DNA from: Bifidobacterium simiiventris
GTDB lineage: Bacteria > Actinomycetota > Actinomycetes > Actinomycetales > Bifidobacteriaceae
Length of the DNA stretch: 64,000 nucleotides
NCBI RefSeq assembly: GCF_019331715.1
Contig: NZ_JAHBBG010000003.1
Location: 62,001-126,000, forward strand
Reading direction: 5' to 3'
The notes under the pieces are model-generated. The model had not been told where the DNA came from and made no database searches. It worked only from the letters and a program-made list of their open reading frames with translations. Positions 18,151-27,153 of this stretch are shown piece after piece. The position numbers and the translations under genes were made by a program. Position 1 is the first letter of the stretch. Each line of letters starts with the position of its first letter.

Positions 18151-21100
18151 GTGCCCAGTGTGAACCATGAGGGCTTTGGCGAAGCCGAAGCCGTTGACCA
18201 GAATTCAACCCAGAACAACGCGGATCAGGCCGTTCCGACGGCCGATGCTGCATCGCAGCCTGTAGTTTCCGCTCCGGCAGCCGCATCGTCCGCGACGACG
18301 TCCGGTTCGTCCGTGTCCGTCAACCCCACCCCGCGCCGTCGTCGTGGCGGCCGTCGCGTGGTGCGCGGCGCGGGTGCGGCAGGCGCCGCGCTCGAACTGA
18401 CCGTGCAGGAGCACGCCGCGCCGCTGTTCGAGGAGCCGCGCGTCGCCGATATCGAGGCCGCGGAGGCCGCGCAGCGCAAGGACTCCGAGTCGTCGGCCGT
18501 TGTTCCGGCGGCCGGTTCGGACACCGATTCGCCGCGTCGATCGTCGCGTTCCGGCGCTCGTCGCCATTCGCTCGTGAACGACGACCAGTCCAATGACTTG
18601 CGTGCCGCGGCCGTGCATGATGATCGCGACGACCAGTCCGACGACGACCGTTCGTCGCGTCGCACCCGTTCGCGCCGTCGCCGTTCGTCCTACGACGACG
18701 ATTACGACACTCGCTACGACGACGACCAGCCGTCCGGCCGTTCGCGCCGGCGTGGCCCAGTGTCGGATTACGAGCCGTTCAGCGACGATCGTCACGACGA
18801 TCGTGCCAGCTCGCGCCGCAGCCGTTCTCATGACGACTACGGCGAGGAATCCAGCGATGAGCGTGCGTTCGACGCGCTTGACCTGCTGCCGATCGATTCA
18901 TCGCCGCGCTCCGGTCGTCCGATGACCTCGTTGCTGTTCCAGGAGCCGGTGTTGCCGTCGACGACCGGACGTGCGGATCATCGTGACGATGATCGTACCG
19001 ATGTCGTTGATGATCGTGGCTCGCGCCGTTCGGCTCGTGAAGATCGTGTGCGTGATGATGATCACGACGAATCGGAATCGAGCAATGCTGATCGCGACGC
19101 TGAGTCCGGCCGTTCGTCGCGCCGTTCCCGCCGTCGTCGCGGCACCAGCACCGAACTGACGGTCGTGCCGCAGGACACTGCAATCGATCGCAGCGCGAAC
19201 GCCGACGATACGAACGCCGATCAGAACGCGAGCGACAACGACTCCGCGCAGGCCGACGGATCGTCCGCGTCCGGCCGCTCGCGCCGTTCCCGCCGTCTGA
19301 ACGCGCAGGAGCGCCGCGCCGCCGCCGAGGTCGAACAGATCGAGGAGGATCTCGAGTTCGACGACATCACGTATGCGCCGATCACCGAAGAGGATCTGTC
19401 GGAAGGCCCGACCCGTTCCCGCCGTCGCCGTCGCCGCGGCAACCGCGACACGGAACGCGAGACGAACGCCGCCGAGGAGAGCGCGACTGCAAACGTTGAC
19501 GACTCCGACTCCGACGACCGTGACGAGTCTCCGCGTCGCCGCCGCGAGGACGAGGAATCCGAGGATTCGACCGTCACGCGCCGCCGTCGCCGCCGTCGTT
19601 CCAAGTCGGGCGAGGAGGCCGTCGAGGATCTCGTGCCGCGCCGCTCGCGCAAGCAGCAGTACATCGACGAGATCACCGACATTGAAGGCTCTACGCGACT
19701 CGAGGCCAAGAAGCAGCGTCGCCGCGACAACCGTCGCGAACGTTCGCGCCAGTCCACGATCCTCGAGCAGGATTTCCTTGCGCGCCGCGAGAACGTCGAG
19801 CGTCTGATGGTGGTGCGCGAACGCGGTCGCCACACGCAGATCTCGGTGATCGAGGACAACGTGCTCGTCGAGCATTACGTGTCCGATATCCAGGAAGTTG
19901 CGACCGTTGGCAACGTGTATCTCGGCCGCGTGCAGAACGTGCTGCCGAGCATGGAGGCCGCGTTCGTCGACATCGGACAGGCGCGCAACGGCGTGCTGTA
20001 CGCGGGCGAGGTCAACTGGGACGCGGCGCGTCTCGACGGCCAGCCGCGACGCATCGAACTCGCGTTCAAGTCGGGCGATCCGGTGCTCGTGCAGGTCACC
20101 AAGGACCCGATCGGCCACAAGGGCGCGCGACTCACTTCGCAGGTCACGCTGGCCGGCCGCTTCCTCGTGCTCGTGCCGTCCGGCGGCATGACCGGCGTGA
20201 GCCGCAAGCTCAGCGACCGCGAACGTTCGCGTCTGAAGAACATCGTCTCGAAGATCGCGCCGAAGGACATGGGCGTGATCATCCGCACGGCCGCCGAAGG
20301 CGCGTCCGAAGAGGCGATTGTGAAGGATTTGGAAAGCCTGGTGCGCCAGTGGGAACGCATCACCGCCAAGCGCGACGAGTTCCTGCACGGCCGCCGTCCC
20401 AAGCTCCTGCAGGGCGAGCCGGATGTGGCGATCCGCGTGGTGCGTGACATCTTCAACGACGACTTCAAGCAGATGATCGTCGAAGGCGACAAGGTGTACG
20501 AGCGCATCGAGGAATACCTCGAGACGATGGCCCCCGACCTGCGCGACAAGCTCGTCAAGTGGGACCCGGCCGAGCACAACGGCAAGGACGTGTTCGACAA
20601 GTGGCAGATCGACTCGCAGCTTCGCAAGGGCATGGAACGTCAGGTGTACCTGCCGTCCGGCGGCTCGATCGTCATCGACCGCACCGAGGCCATGACCACG
20701 ATCGACGTGAACACTGGTCGCTTCATTGGCCGTGGCAAGTCGCTCGAGGAGACGGTGACCCGGTGCAACCTCGAGGCTGCGGAGGAGATCGCGCGCCAGC
20801 TGCGGCTGCGCGACATCGGCGGCATGGTGATGATCGACTTCGTCGACATGGTCATGCCCGCGAACCGCGACCTCGTGCTGCGCCGGCTGGTCGAATGCCT
20901 GGCGCGCGACCGCACCAAGCACCAGGTGGCGGAGGTCACCTCGCTCGGCCTCGTGCAGATGACGCGCAAGCGCATCGGCCAGGGCCTGGTGGAGGCGTTC
21001 TCCGAGGAATGCCCGACCTGCAAGGGCCGCGGCTTCATCCTCCACGACGAGCCGACCGTGAACGCCGACTATGACGATCCGTACGCGCTCAAGGGCGGCG

Positions 21101-21240
21101 ACCCGTTCATCAAGACGAACAAGCACGGCCGCGGCACGGATGTGCAGGTTCCGCAAGGATCCTCCCCGGACGTGAAGGCCAAGCTCGCCGCGATCGCTGC
21201 GGCCGCCGTCGCCGCGAACAACGCCGACAGCGAGGAGTGA
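18151..21240 (+). CDS. rne: Ribonuclease E/G
   Basis: A 1029-residue endoribonuclease that starts most mRNA decay and processes rRNA and tRNA. The first 560 residues are an Arg/Asp/Ser-rich, presumably disordered domain with many SRRSRRRR-like blocks, suited to RNA or partner binding. An S1-like domain (EHYVSDIQEVATVGNVYLGRV) begins near 575. The DNase I-like catalytic core carries the two Mg-binding Asp residues in TIDVNTG (D852) and MIDFVDM (D896). The zinc-link CPTCKGRG holds C954 and C957. The order (long N-terminal disordered part, catalytic core at the C-terminal side) is typical of actinobacterial RNase E. The start is GTG 18151 because GAGGAG lies 4 bp upstream. rplU follows under its own promoter. 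Confidence 0.95.
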   Translation: MPSVNHEGFGEAEAVDQNSTQNNADQAVPTADAASQPVVSAPAAASSATTSGSSVSVNPTPRRRRGGRRVVRGAGAAGAALELTVQEHAAPLFEEPRVADIEAAEAAQRKDSESSAVVPAAGSDTDSPRRSSRSGARRHSLVNDDQSNDLRAAAVHDDRDDQSDDDRSSRRTRSRRRRSSYDDDYDTRYDDDQPSGRSRRRGPVSDYEPFSDDRHDDRASSRRSRSHDDYGEESSDERAFDALDLLPIDSSPRSGRPMTSLLFQEPVLPSTTGRADHRDDDRTDVVDDRGSRRSAREDRVRDDDHDESESSNADRDAESGRSSRRSRRRRGTSTELTVVPQDTAIDRSANADDTNADQNASDNDSAQADGSSASGRSRRSRRLNAQERRAAAEVEQIEEDLEFDDITYAPITEEDLSEGPTRSRRRRRRGNRDTERETNAAEESATANVDDSDSDDRDESPRRRREDEESEDSTVTRRRRRRRSKSGEEAVEDLVPRRSRKQQYIDEITDIEGSTRLEAKKQRRRDNRRERSRQSTILEQDFLARRENVERLMVVRERGRHTQISVIEDNVLVEHYVSDIQEVATVGNVYLGRVQNVLPSMEAAFVDIGQARNGVLYAGEVNWDAARLDGQPRRIELAFKSGDPVLVQVTKDPIGHKGARLTSQVTLAGRFLVLVPSGGMTGVSRKLSDRERSRLKNIVSKIAPKDMGVIIRTAAEGASEEAIVKDLESLVRQWERITAKRDEFLHGRRPKLLQGEPDVAIRVVRDIFNDDFKQMIVEGDKVYERIEEYLETMAPDLRDKLVKWDPAEHNGKDVFDKWQIDSQLRKGMERQVYLPSGGSIVIDRTEAMTTIDVNTGRFIGRGKSLEETVTRCNLEAAEEIARQLRLRDIGGMVMIDFVDMVMPANRDLVLRRLVECLARDRTKHQVAEVTSLGLVQMTRKRIGQGLVEAFSEECPTCKGRGFILHDEPTVNADYDDPYALKGGDPFIKTNKHGRGTDVQVPQGSSPDVKAKLAAIAAAAVAANNADSEE

Positions 21241-21271
21241 CCGTCTCCTGTCTGACACCATAATTTAAGAT

Positions 21272-21305
21272 ATTCCGGGCGTGTCGAGTTTGACACGCCC
21301 GGAAT
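21272..21305 (+). terminator. Terminator-like hairpin between rne and rplU
   Basis: ATTCCGGGCGTGTC (21272-21285) pairs perfectly with GACACGCCCGGAAT (21292-21305) around a 6-nt loop. The T run is weak. Confidence 0.65.
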
Positions 21306-21310
21306 TCAAC

Positions 21311-21339
21311 TTGCGTTAGTACAGGGGTCGGTGTACGTT
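21311..21339 (+). promoter_or_regulatory. Candidate rplU promoter
   Basis: TTGCGT (21311-21316), a 17-bp spacer and TACGTT (21334-21339). The leader to rplU would be about 70 nt. Confidence 0.4.
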
Positions 21340-21414
21340 AGACAGTCGGTGTCTGACCAGCGGCTTGCGTGCGTCAGGCAAGTAGCTTTATAACACCATA
21401 GCAAGGAACGAAGA

Positions 21415-21723
21415 ATGTACGCGATTGTGAAGGCCGGTGGCCATCAGGAAAAGGTCGAGGTCGGTGACGTGATCCTCGTGAACCGTCTCGACGCCAAGAA
21501 GGGCGATGCCGTGGAGTTCCCGGCTGCCCTCGTTGTCGACGGTGCCAAGGTCACCCTGGCCGCCGCTGATCTGGCGAAGGTGTCCGTCAAGGCCGAAGTT
21601 GTTGACGATGAGGCCAAGGGCCCCAAGATCAACATCATGAAGTACAAGAACAAGACCGGCGTTGCCCGTCGCAAGGGTCACCGCCAGAAGCTGACCGCCG
21701 TCAAGATCACGGCGATCGCCTGA
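21415..21723 (+). CDS. rplU: 50S ribosomal protein L21
   Basis: The 102-residue L21 protein is a 23S rRNA-binding protein of the large subunit. It opens [25 protein letters not shown] and ends [20 protein letters not shown] ([14 protein letters not shown]), the expected L21 termini. AAGGA lies 7 bp before the ATG. It is the first gene of the conserved rplU-rpmA-obgE set, with rpmA 36 bp downstream. Confidence 0.98.
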   Translation: MYAIVKAGGHQEKVEVGDVILVNRLDAKKGDAVEFPAALVVDGAKVTLAAADLAKVSVKAEVVDDEAKGPKINIMKYKNKTGVARRKGHRQKLTAVKITAIA

Positions 21724-21759
21724 TTTCAGGCTTGGGCTTAGGACCGAAAGGAACAGATC

Positions 21760-22011
21760 ATGGCACACAAGAAGGGCGCTTCCAGCTCGCGCAACGGTCG
21801 CGATTCTAACGCGCAATACCTCGGCGTGAAGAAGTTCGGCGGCGAAGCCGTCGTGGCCGGCAACATCATCATCCGCCAGCGTGGCACCAAGTTCCACCCG
21901 GGCGAGAACGTCGGCATGGGCAAGGATCACACCCTGTTCGCCCTCACCGACGGTAGCGTGAAGTTCGGCGTTCGCCGCGACCGCAAGGTCGTCGACGTGA
22001 TCGCCGCCTGA
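21760..22011 (+). CDS. rpmA: 50S ribosomal protein L27
   Basis: The 83-residue L27 protein reaches the peptidyl-transferase centre with its N-terminal tail. It starts [28 protein letters not shown] without the cleavable extension found in Firmicutes. The ribosome-binding site AAAGGAAC is just upstream. A good terminator follows, separating it from obgE. Confidence 0.98.
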   Translation: MAHKKGASSSRNGRDSNAQYLGVKKFGGEAVVAGNIIIRQRGTKFHPGENVGMGKDHTLFALTDGSVKFGVRRDRKVVDVIAA

Positions 22012-22030
22012 GCACGCCATCCCAAGCGTT

Positions 22031-22061
22031 AAAGCCGCGCCCCACCGGACGCGGCTTTTTC
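22031..22061 (+). terminator. Terminator of rplU-rpmA
   Basis: AAGCCGCG (22032-22039) pairs with CGCGGCTT (22050-22057) followed by TTT. It is a clear intrinsic terminator. Confidence 0.88.
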
Positions 22062-22183
22062 TATATCCCCTCCCTCCACGCGATCCACAAACACACCCCC
22101 TTCTGGATCGTAAAGTATCCCGTCTCTGCGTACTCTACGCAACCCATCACTGCATTCCGGAACATTCCGCACATACGTAGCGG

Positions 22184-22263
22184 GGGATCGGGATATGTAT
22201 TGCCAGACCGTAAGACTTGGCCGAGCGGCCTGGAGCGTGTCTGGCAATACATATCCCGATCCC
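22184..22263. repeat. 25-bp perfect inverted repeat upstream of obgE
   Basis: The arm 22184-22208 (GGGATCGGGATATGTATTGC, then CAGAC) is exactly inverted at 22239-22263. The 30-bp centre contains a nested GGCC/GGCC palindrome. It lies 86 bp before the obgE start in an otherwise plain spacer. It has no T run, so a cruciform, an RNA hairpin or a small mobile repeat are all possible. Confidence 0.85.
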
Positions 22264-22349
22264 GCGCGGTAGGGTCACCAACATAACGTCGAGTATCGGC
22301 ACAGTCAGCAACGCAGAACCAAGACCAACGGCAACGATAAGGTAAGCAC

Positions 22350-24029
22350 ATGAGTGATTTTGTGGATCGCGTAACCGTCCATGTCAAGGGCGGCGACGGC
22401 GGCAACGGCTCCGCCGGCATCCGACGTGAAAAGTACAAGCCGCTCGCCGGCCCGAACGGCGGTAACGGCGGCGACGGCGGCTCCGTCATCTTCGAGGCGA
22501 CGCGCAACGCGAACAGCCTGCTCGACTACCGTTTCGTGCCGCACCGCGCGGCCGGCAACGGCACGATGGGCCTGGGCGACACGAAGGACGGCTCCAAGGG
22601 CGACGATCTGATCCTGCCGGTTCCGGTCGGCACGGTCGTCTTCGAGGCCAAGGGCGCGGCCGGTCAGTCGAAGCGTCCCGGCGAGCAGCTCGCCGACCTG
22701 CGCCACGAGGGTGATCGTTTCGTCGCCGCGTATGGCGGTGCCGGCGGTCTTGGCAATGCGGCTCTCGCGAATCGTACGCGCCGCGCCCCGGGCTTCGCGC
22801 TGCTCGGCGAGCTGGGCGAGGAGCGCGATGTGATCCTCGAACTCAAGTCGATCGCCGATGTCGCGCTGGTCGGCTTCCCGTCGGCCGGCAAGTCCAGTCT
22901 GATCGCCGCGATGAGTTCGGCCAAGCCGAAGATCGCGGATTATCCGTTCACCACGCTCGTGCCGAACCTCGGCGTGGTCATGGCCGGCGACTCGCGCTAT
23001 ACGATCGCCGACGTGCCGGGTCTGATTCCGGGCGCGTCCGAGGGCAAGGGCCTTGGCCTTGAGTTCCTGCGCCACATCGAGCGCACGGAGATCATTGCGC
23101 ATGTGATCGACTGCGCCACGCTCGAGCCGGACCGTGACCCGATGAGCGACTATCAGGCGCTTGAGCACGAGCTGGCCGAGTACGCCGACAAGCTCGAACT
23201 GCCGTTGGGCGCGATTCCGATTCCGGACCGCCCGCGCATCATCATCCTCAACAAGATCGACGTGCCGGAGGCCAAGGAACTGGCCGATTTCGTGCGTCCG
23301 GACTTCGAGAAGCTCGGCTTCAAGGTCTTCGAGGTGTCCACCGCCTCGCATGCCGGTTTGAAGGAACTTGGCTTCGCGCTGGCCGCGATGGTCGCGGACA
23401 TGCGGGCCGAGGTGGCCAAGCGCGAGCAGGCCGAGGAGGAGGCCCGCGTGGTCATCAAGCCGCTCGAGCAGGGCGGTCGCCGCCGTCGCCGCGCCGACGA
23501 GGGCGGCAGCGCGCTCGACTTCACGGTGGAGCGTCGCGAAAGCGCGGACGGCTCGCAGTTCTGGTTCGAGGTGCGCGGCACCAAGCCGGAGCGCTGGGTC
23601 ATGCAGACGAACTTCGACAACGACGAGGCCGTCGGCTATCTCGCCGACCGCCTGGCCAAGCTGGGCGTGGAGGACGAGTTGCGCCGGCAGGGCGCGAAGC
23701 CGGGCGACGAAGTGCGTATCGGCCGTGGCCCGCGCGCGGTCGAGTTCGACTGGGATCCGACGATCGCGGCCGGCGCGGAGATGCTGGACGGCGCGCAGCT
23801 GGGCGCCCGCGGCAAGGATCTGCGCCTGGAGACCGAGGAGCCGGGCGGCCGTCGCCGTACGAACTCCGAACGTCGCCGCCAGTACCACGAGATGATGGAC
23901 GCGCGTGCGGCCGTGCGCGAGGCGATGGCCGCGGAACGTGCGGCCGGCCACTGGGCCGACCCGTCCGTCGACGACGACCGTCACGACGAGACGAGCCTGT
24001 TCGGCCGCGGCGACACGGACGAGGAGTGA
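22350..24029 (+). CDS. obgE: GTPase Obg (CgtA)
   Basis: A 559-residue ribosome-associated GTPase acting in 50S maturation and stress signalling. The Gly-rich OBG fold ([23 protein letters not shown], then [13 protein letters not shown]) fills residues 1-165. The G domain has the P-loop GFPSAGKSS (175-183), the switch [16 protein letters not shown] and the specificity motif NKID (301-304). A C-terminal OCT domain ([43 protein letters not shown]) is present, followed by an Arg/Asp-rich tail of about 90 residues. The ATG follows GATAAGGTAAG. A repeat element separates it from proB. Confidence 0.97.
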   Translation: MSDFVDRVTVHVKGGDGGNGSAGIRREKYKPLAGPNGGNGGDGGSVIFEATRNANSLLDYRFVPHRAAGNGTMGLGDTKDGSKGDDLILPVPVGTVVFEAKGAAGQSKRPGEQLADLRHEGDRFVAAYGGAGGLGNAALANRTRRAPGFALLGELGEERDVILELKSIADVALVGFPSAGKSSLIAAMSSAKPKIADYPFTTLVPNLGVVMAGDSRYTIADVPGLIPGASEGKGLGLEFLRHIERTEIIAHVIDCATLEPDRDPMSDYQALEHELAEYADKLELPLGAIPIPDRPRIIILNKIDVPEAKELADFVRPDFEKLGFKVFEVSTASHAGLKELGFALAAMVADMRAEVAKREQAEEEARVVIKPLEQGGRRRRRADEGGSALDFTVERRESADGSQFWFEVRGTKPERWVMQTNFDNDEAVGYLADRLAKLGVEDELRRQGAKPGDEVRIGRGPRAVEFDWDPTIAAGAEMLDGAQLGARGKDLRLETEEPGGRRRTNSERRRQYHEMMDARAAVREAMAAERAAGHWADPSVDDDRHDETSLFGRGDTDEE

Positions 24030-24035
24030 TCATAC

Positions 24036-24272
24036 TCTTGGCCCCCTCGGTTGGGGCCGAGCCGTGAAGCAAACGCCGGCGGCGTTTGTAGGCGAGGTGC
24101 GAGCGACAGCGAGCCAGCAGAGCGCGGCCGTAGGCCGTCCGCAGTTGCAGGACGCTGTCAGCGCAGCTGACTGGGGGAGCGTCAACGCAATGGAACGTTC
24201 TAAACCTCCTGACTACCCCTCAGTCATGCGTAGCATGACAGCTCCCCTGACAAGGGGAGCCGAGGATGGGTG
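24036..24272. repeat. F3 element, long form (MITE-like)
   Basis: It begins CTTGGCCCCCTCGG and ends AGGGGAGCCGAGG, giving imperfect terminal inverted repeats. Inside are CTGTCAGC...GCTGACTGGGGGAG and its partner CCCCTCAGTCA...TGACAGCTCCCC. Compared with the 131-bp copy at 51130-51260 it has about 105 extra bp in the left half. It starts 7 bp after the obgE stop and ends 20 bp before proB. Confidence 0.75.
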
Positions 24273-24291
24273 AGGACTAGAGGGGGCAAGC

Positions 24292-25419
24292 ATGCTTACG
24301 GAGGCCGAGGTGCGCCGCGCGATCGCGGCCGCGCAGACCGTCGTCGTCAAGGTCGGATCGAGTTCGCTGACCAAGCCGTCCGGTCATCTGGATGCCGGCA
24401 AACTCGGCGCGCTGGTCGCCGCGCTGTCGGCGGCCGTGCGGCAGGGCGCGCGCGTCGTGCTTGTCTCGTCCGGCGCGATCGCGGCCGGTTTCGGCCCGCT
24501 CGGCTTCGACTCCCGACCGACTGACGTCGCCACGCAGCAGGCGACCGCCGCAGTCGGTCAGGGACTGCTTATGGCCCAGTATGAGGCCGCGTTCGGCCGG
24601 TTCGGCGTACGTGTCGGGCAGATTCTGATCACCGCGGAGGATACGATCAGACCGCAGCAGTACCGCAACGTGCAGCGCACGCTCGGTCGTCTGCTCGATC
24701 TCGGTGTCGTGCCGATCGTCAACGAGAACGATTCGCTGGCGAGCAACGAGATTCGCTTCGGCGACAACGACCGACTGTCGGCGCTGGTGGCGAATCTCGT
24801 GCGGGCCGACGCGCTCGTGCTGCTCACGGACGTGGACGCGCTGTACACCGCGCCGCCGTCCGAACCGGGATCGCGAAAGATTTCGTTTGTACCGAATGTG
24901 GTCGAGACGCTTGACAACGTGCGCATCGGCGGGTCGACGTCCGGCGTGGGCACGGGCGGCATGGTGACCAAGCTGGAGGCGGCGCGCGTGGCCGCGGCGT
25001 CCGGCATCCCGACCGTGATGACATGTGCCCGGTTCGCGGGGCCGGCCCTGATGGGCGACCCGGTGGGCACGGCGTTCGCACCGGTCAAGCAGCGTGGATC
25101 GTCACGCCGGCTGTGGATCGGGTTCGCGGCGAATCCGCGCGGGGTGTTGGTGGCCGACGCGGGCGCGGCTTCGGCGGTGCGCGGCGGGCGTGCGAGCCTG
25201 TTGGCCGCGGGCGTACTCGAGGTGCATGGCGAGTTCTCGGCCGGCGACCCGGTGTGGATCGATGACGAGGCCGGCACGCATCTGGCGCGCGGGTTGGCGG
25301 GCTTCGACTCCGAGGAGATCCCGCAGATGCTCGGCCGCACCACCACGCAGCTCAAGCGCTTCCTCGGCGAGGAATACGCCCATCCGCTCGTCCACCGCGA
25401 CAACCTCGTGCTGGTATAG
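24292..25419 (+). CDS. proB: Glutamate 5-kinase
   Basis: A 375-residue enzyme that phosphorylates glutamate to glutamyl-5-phosphate, the first step of proline synthesis. The amino-acid-kinase fold opens VVVKVGSSSLTKPSGHLD, followed by VLVSSGAIAAGFGPLG, the substrate motif VNENDSLASNEIRFGDNDRLSA and GTGGMVTKLEAARVA. A C-terminal PUA-like domain (GVLVADAGAASAVRGGRASLLAAGV) is present. AGAGGGGGC precedes the ATG. proA is not adjacent. Proximity to obgE is a common bacterial arrangement. Confidence 0.97.
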   Translation: MLTEAEVRRAIAAAQTVVVKVGSSSLTKPSGHLDAGKLGALVAALSAAVRQGARVVLVSSGAIAAGFGPLGFDSRPTDVATQQATAAVGQGLLMAQYEAAFGRFGVRVGQILITAEDTIRPQQYRNVQRTLGRLLDLGVVPIVNENDSLASNEIRFGDNDRLSALVANLVRADALVLLTDVDALYTAPPSEPGSRKISFVPNVVETLDNVRIGGSTSGVGTGGMVTKLEAARVAAASGIPTVMTCARFAGPALMGDPVGTAFAPVKQRGSSRRLWIGFAANPRGVLVADAGAASAVRGGRASLLAAGVLEVHGEFSAGDPVWIDDEAGTHLARGLAGFDSEEIPQMLGRTTTQLKRFLGEEYAHPLVHRDNLVLV

Positions 25420-25562
25420 AGTCTGGTCCCGGCTGATCGATCTGGGCCGACCTGGACAGTCGATGGGGCTGTGGCCATACCGGTTTGGCGGCCGGTTCGG
25501 ATCCAAGATCGGTCTGACCGAATCGGCCGGGGAAAGTCGGTCTATCTTTCGGATTCTCCGTC

Positions 25563-25774
25563 AAAAGTGGGTATTTCCGGATCCACGAATCCATAGGTGG
25601 GTATTTCCGGACCATTAACCGATCGAAATCAGCTCCAAGTAGTTGAGAAATACCCACCTTTCGTCTTCTGGCCATTTTCGGGTCCGGATTTACCCACTTA
25701 TGATCAAGTCGGTCTGCGCCGGGGTCCGGATTTACCCACCTATAACCGAGTCAGGATTCGAATCCACCCGTTAT
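25563..25774. repeat. F4-related repeat array (variant motif)
   Basis: Two direct motifs (AGGTGGGTATTTCCGG type) start at 25563 and 25593, 30 bp apart. Inverted motifs start at 25647, 25687, 25729 and 25760, with spacing of 40, 42 and 31 bp. The inner motifs carry GTATTT/AAATAC in place of the GTAAAT/ATTTAC of the other two arrays, changed on both arms together. It fills most of the 25420-25797 spacer between the converging proB and deacetylase genes. Confidence 0.85.
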
Positions 25775-25797
25775 CGGGAACCCGCCGTCCGGGCGCG

Positions 25798-27018
25798 TCA
25801 CTGAATCGCGGCAGCGAACGCATCCAGCGTGCCGTCTCCCTGAATCCGCACGCGCGGCAGCAGCGTCGGATCGTCACCGACCATCGCCCATCCGTACGCC
25901 GTCGTGAACGCGAGCGGCACGCCGGCCTCGGCCACCGCGGCCTGCGCGTCCGGGGTCGTGTCACCGAACGGATACGCGAACGCCTGCATCGACCCGGTCA
26001 CCAACGCGGACTGTTTGAGATCGGCTACGATCTCGTCCTTCGTCATCGCGCTGATCCGCCCGCCATGACCGACCGTGCCGCCCGCACGATGCATGTCGAA
26101 CGAATGCGACTCATACTCCAGATACGGCGACGCGTGCTGCTTCATCTTGTTCAGCGCGTCGCCGTCCGACCCGATGACGAACGACGTGGCCGGCACCCGG
26201 TACTTGGTCAGCATCGGCTCGCCGTAGCGGAAGAAGCGCGGCTCGCCGTCGTCGAACGTGAGTACGACGCTGCGCGCGGGCAGGGAATGCGTGCCGTCAA
26301 TGAACGCGCTCACCTCGGCCCACGACGGGAAGTAGAAATCGTGCTCGGTGAGGTACGTGAGCTGCTGTTCGAGCGACGTGACCGGGATGAAGTTCGCGTT
26401 GAGATCGGCGGGCGGGTCGGCTGGATCGTACACGTAGTGGTACATGAGCACAGGGATGCCGGCGGACTGCGTGTCCATCGACTCGACGACCTTGACCGTG
26501 CGCGTGACGGTCGCGGCGTGGCCCTGCGAGTCGCGCACGGCGTACCGGATGCCGTAGTCGCCGGGCGTGGCCGTGTCGACCGTGCCGCTGACGGTGATCT
26601 TCGACGTGAGCACGCCGTCGGTCGGCTCGATCGCGTGCGCGCCGCCCTCGACGTATTGCTCGCCCTTGAGCACGTAGGTGACGGCGGAACCGTTCAGGCC
26701 GATCGTGATGTCGCCGGGGTCGGGTTCGGGCGCGGAACGGCGGCTGAGCGGATCGTGCGTGGGGTTGGTTGTGGTTCCGTTGACGTCGCCGCCGGACGAC
26801 TGGCCGGTGACGTTGGTACGGACGAAGTAGCGCGGGACGGCGTATGCGACAGCGAACACGATCGCGAAGACGGACAGCGCGGCCACCGCGTTGCGTAATC
26901 CGACAAGTGCGACGCCGATCCAGCGACGGTGCGCGGTGACCTGTGCATGCGAACGATCGCTGACGTGCTGGCCGAGACGTTCGCCGTCGTGGCGCGAAGG
27001 ATGGCTGGAACCGGTCAT
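25798..27018 (-). CDS. Membrane-anchored polysaccharide deacetylase (CE4/NodB)
   Basis: A 406-residue type II membrane protein with a basic cytosolic start, one transmembrane helix (about residues 43-63) and an extracellular part. Residues 100-185 form a DUF5011/Ig-like module (ITIGLNGSAVTYVLKGEQYVEGG). The NodB domain then shows the CE4 motifs: VVLTFDDG (motif 1, Asp near 256), ESHSFDMHRAG (motif 2, metal His pair) and FAYPFGD (motif 3). It would remove acetyl groups from peptidoglycan, teichoic or capsular sugars outside the cell. GGAGTT precedes the ATG. It is divergent from the aminotransferase. The substrate cannot be told from sequence. Confidence 0.87.
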   Translation of the reverse strand: MTGSSHPSRHDGERLGQHVSDRSHAQVTAHRRWIGVALVGLRNAVAALSVFAIVFAVAYAVPRYFVRTNVTGQSSGGDVNGTTTNPTHDPLSRRSAPEPDPGDITIGLNGSAVTYVLKGEQYVEGGAHAIEPTDGVLTSKITVSGTVDTATPGDYGIRYAVRDSQGHAATVTRTVKVVESMDTQSAGIPVLMYHYVYDPADPPADLNANFIPVTSLEQQLTYLTEHDFYFPSWAEVSAFIDGTHSLPARSVVLTFDDGEPRFFRYGEPMLTKYRVPATSFVIGSDGDALNKMKQHASPYLEYESHSFDMHRAGGTVGHGGRISAMTKDEIVADLKQSALVTGSMQAFAYPFGDTTPDAQAAVAEAGVPLAFTTAYGWAMVGDDPTLLPRVRIQGDGTLDAFAAAIQ

Positions 27019-27117
27019 GGCAACTCCTTCGTAATATCTTCTCGTAGCACCATTGCACCATACGTCGTATCCAATCGGTCTGGCTGATCATGCCGTGCGA
27101 TCGGCGACGCGACACGC

Positions 27118-27146
27118 TTCCATACATCGTGCGCCGGGGCTATCTT
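27118..27146 (+). promoter_or_regulatory. Candidate leaderless promoter of the aminotransferase gene
   Basis: TTCCAT (27118-27123), a 17-bp spacer and TATCTT (27141-27146) place the transcript start at or next to the ATG at 27154. There is no Shine-Dalgarno, as in metG. Confidence 0.4.
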
Positions 27147-27153
27147 AGAAGCC

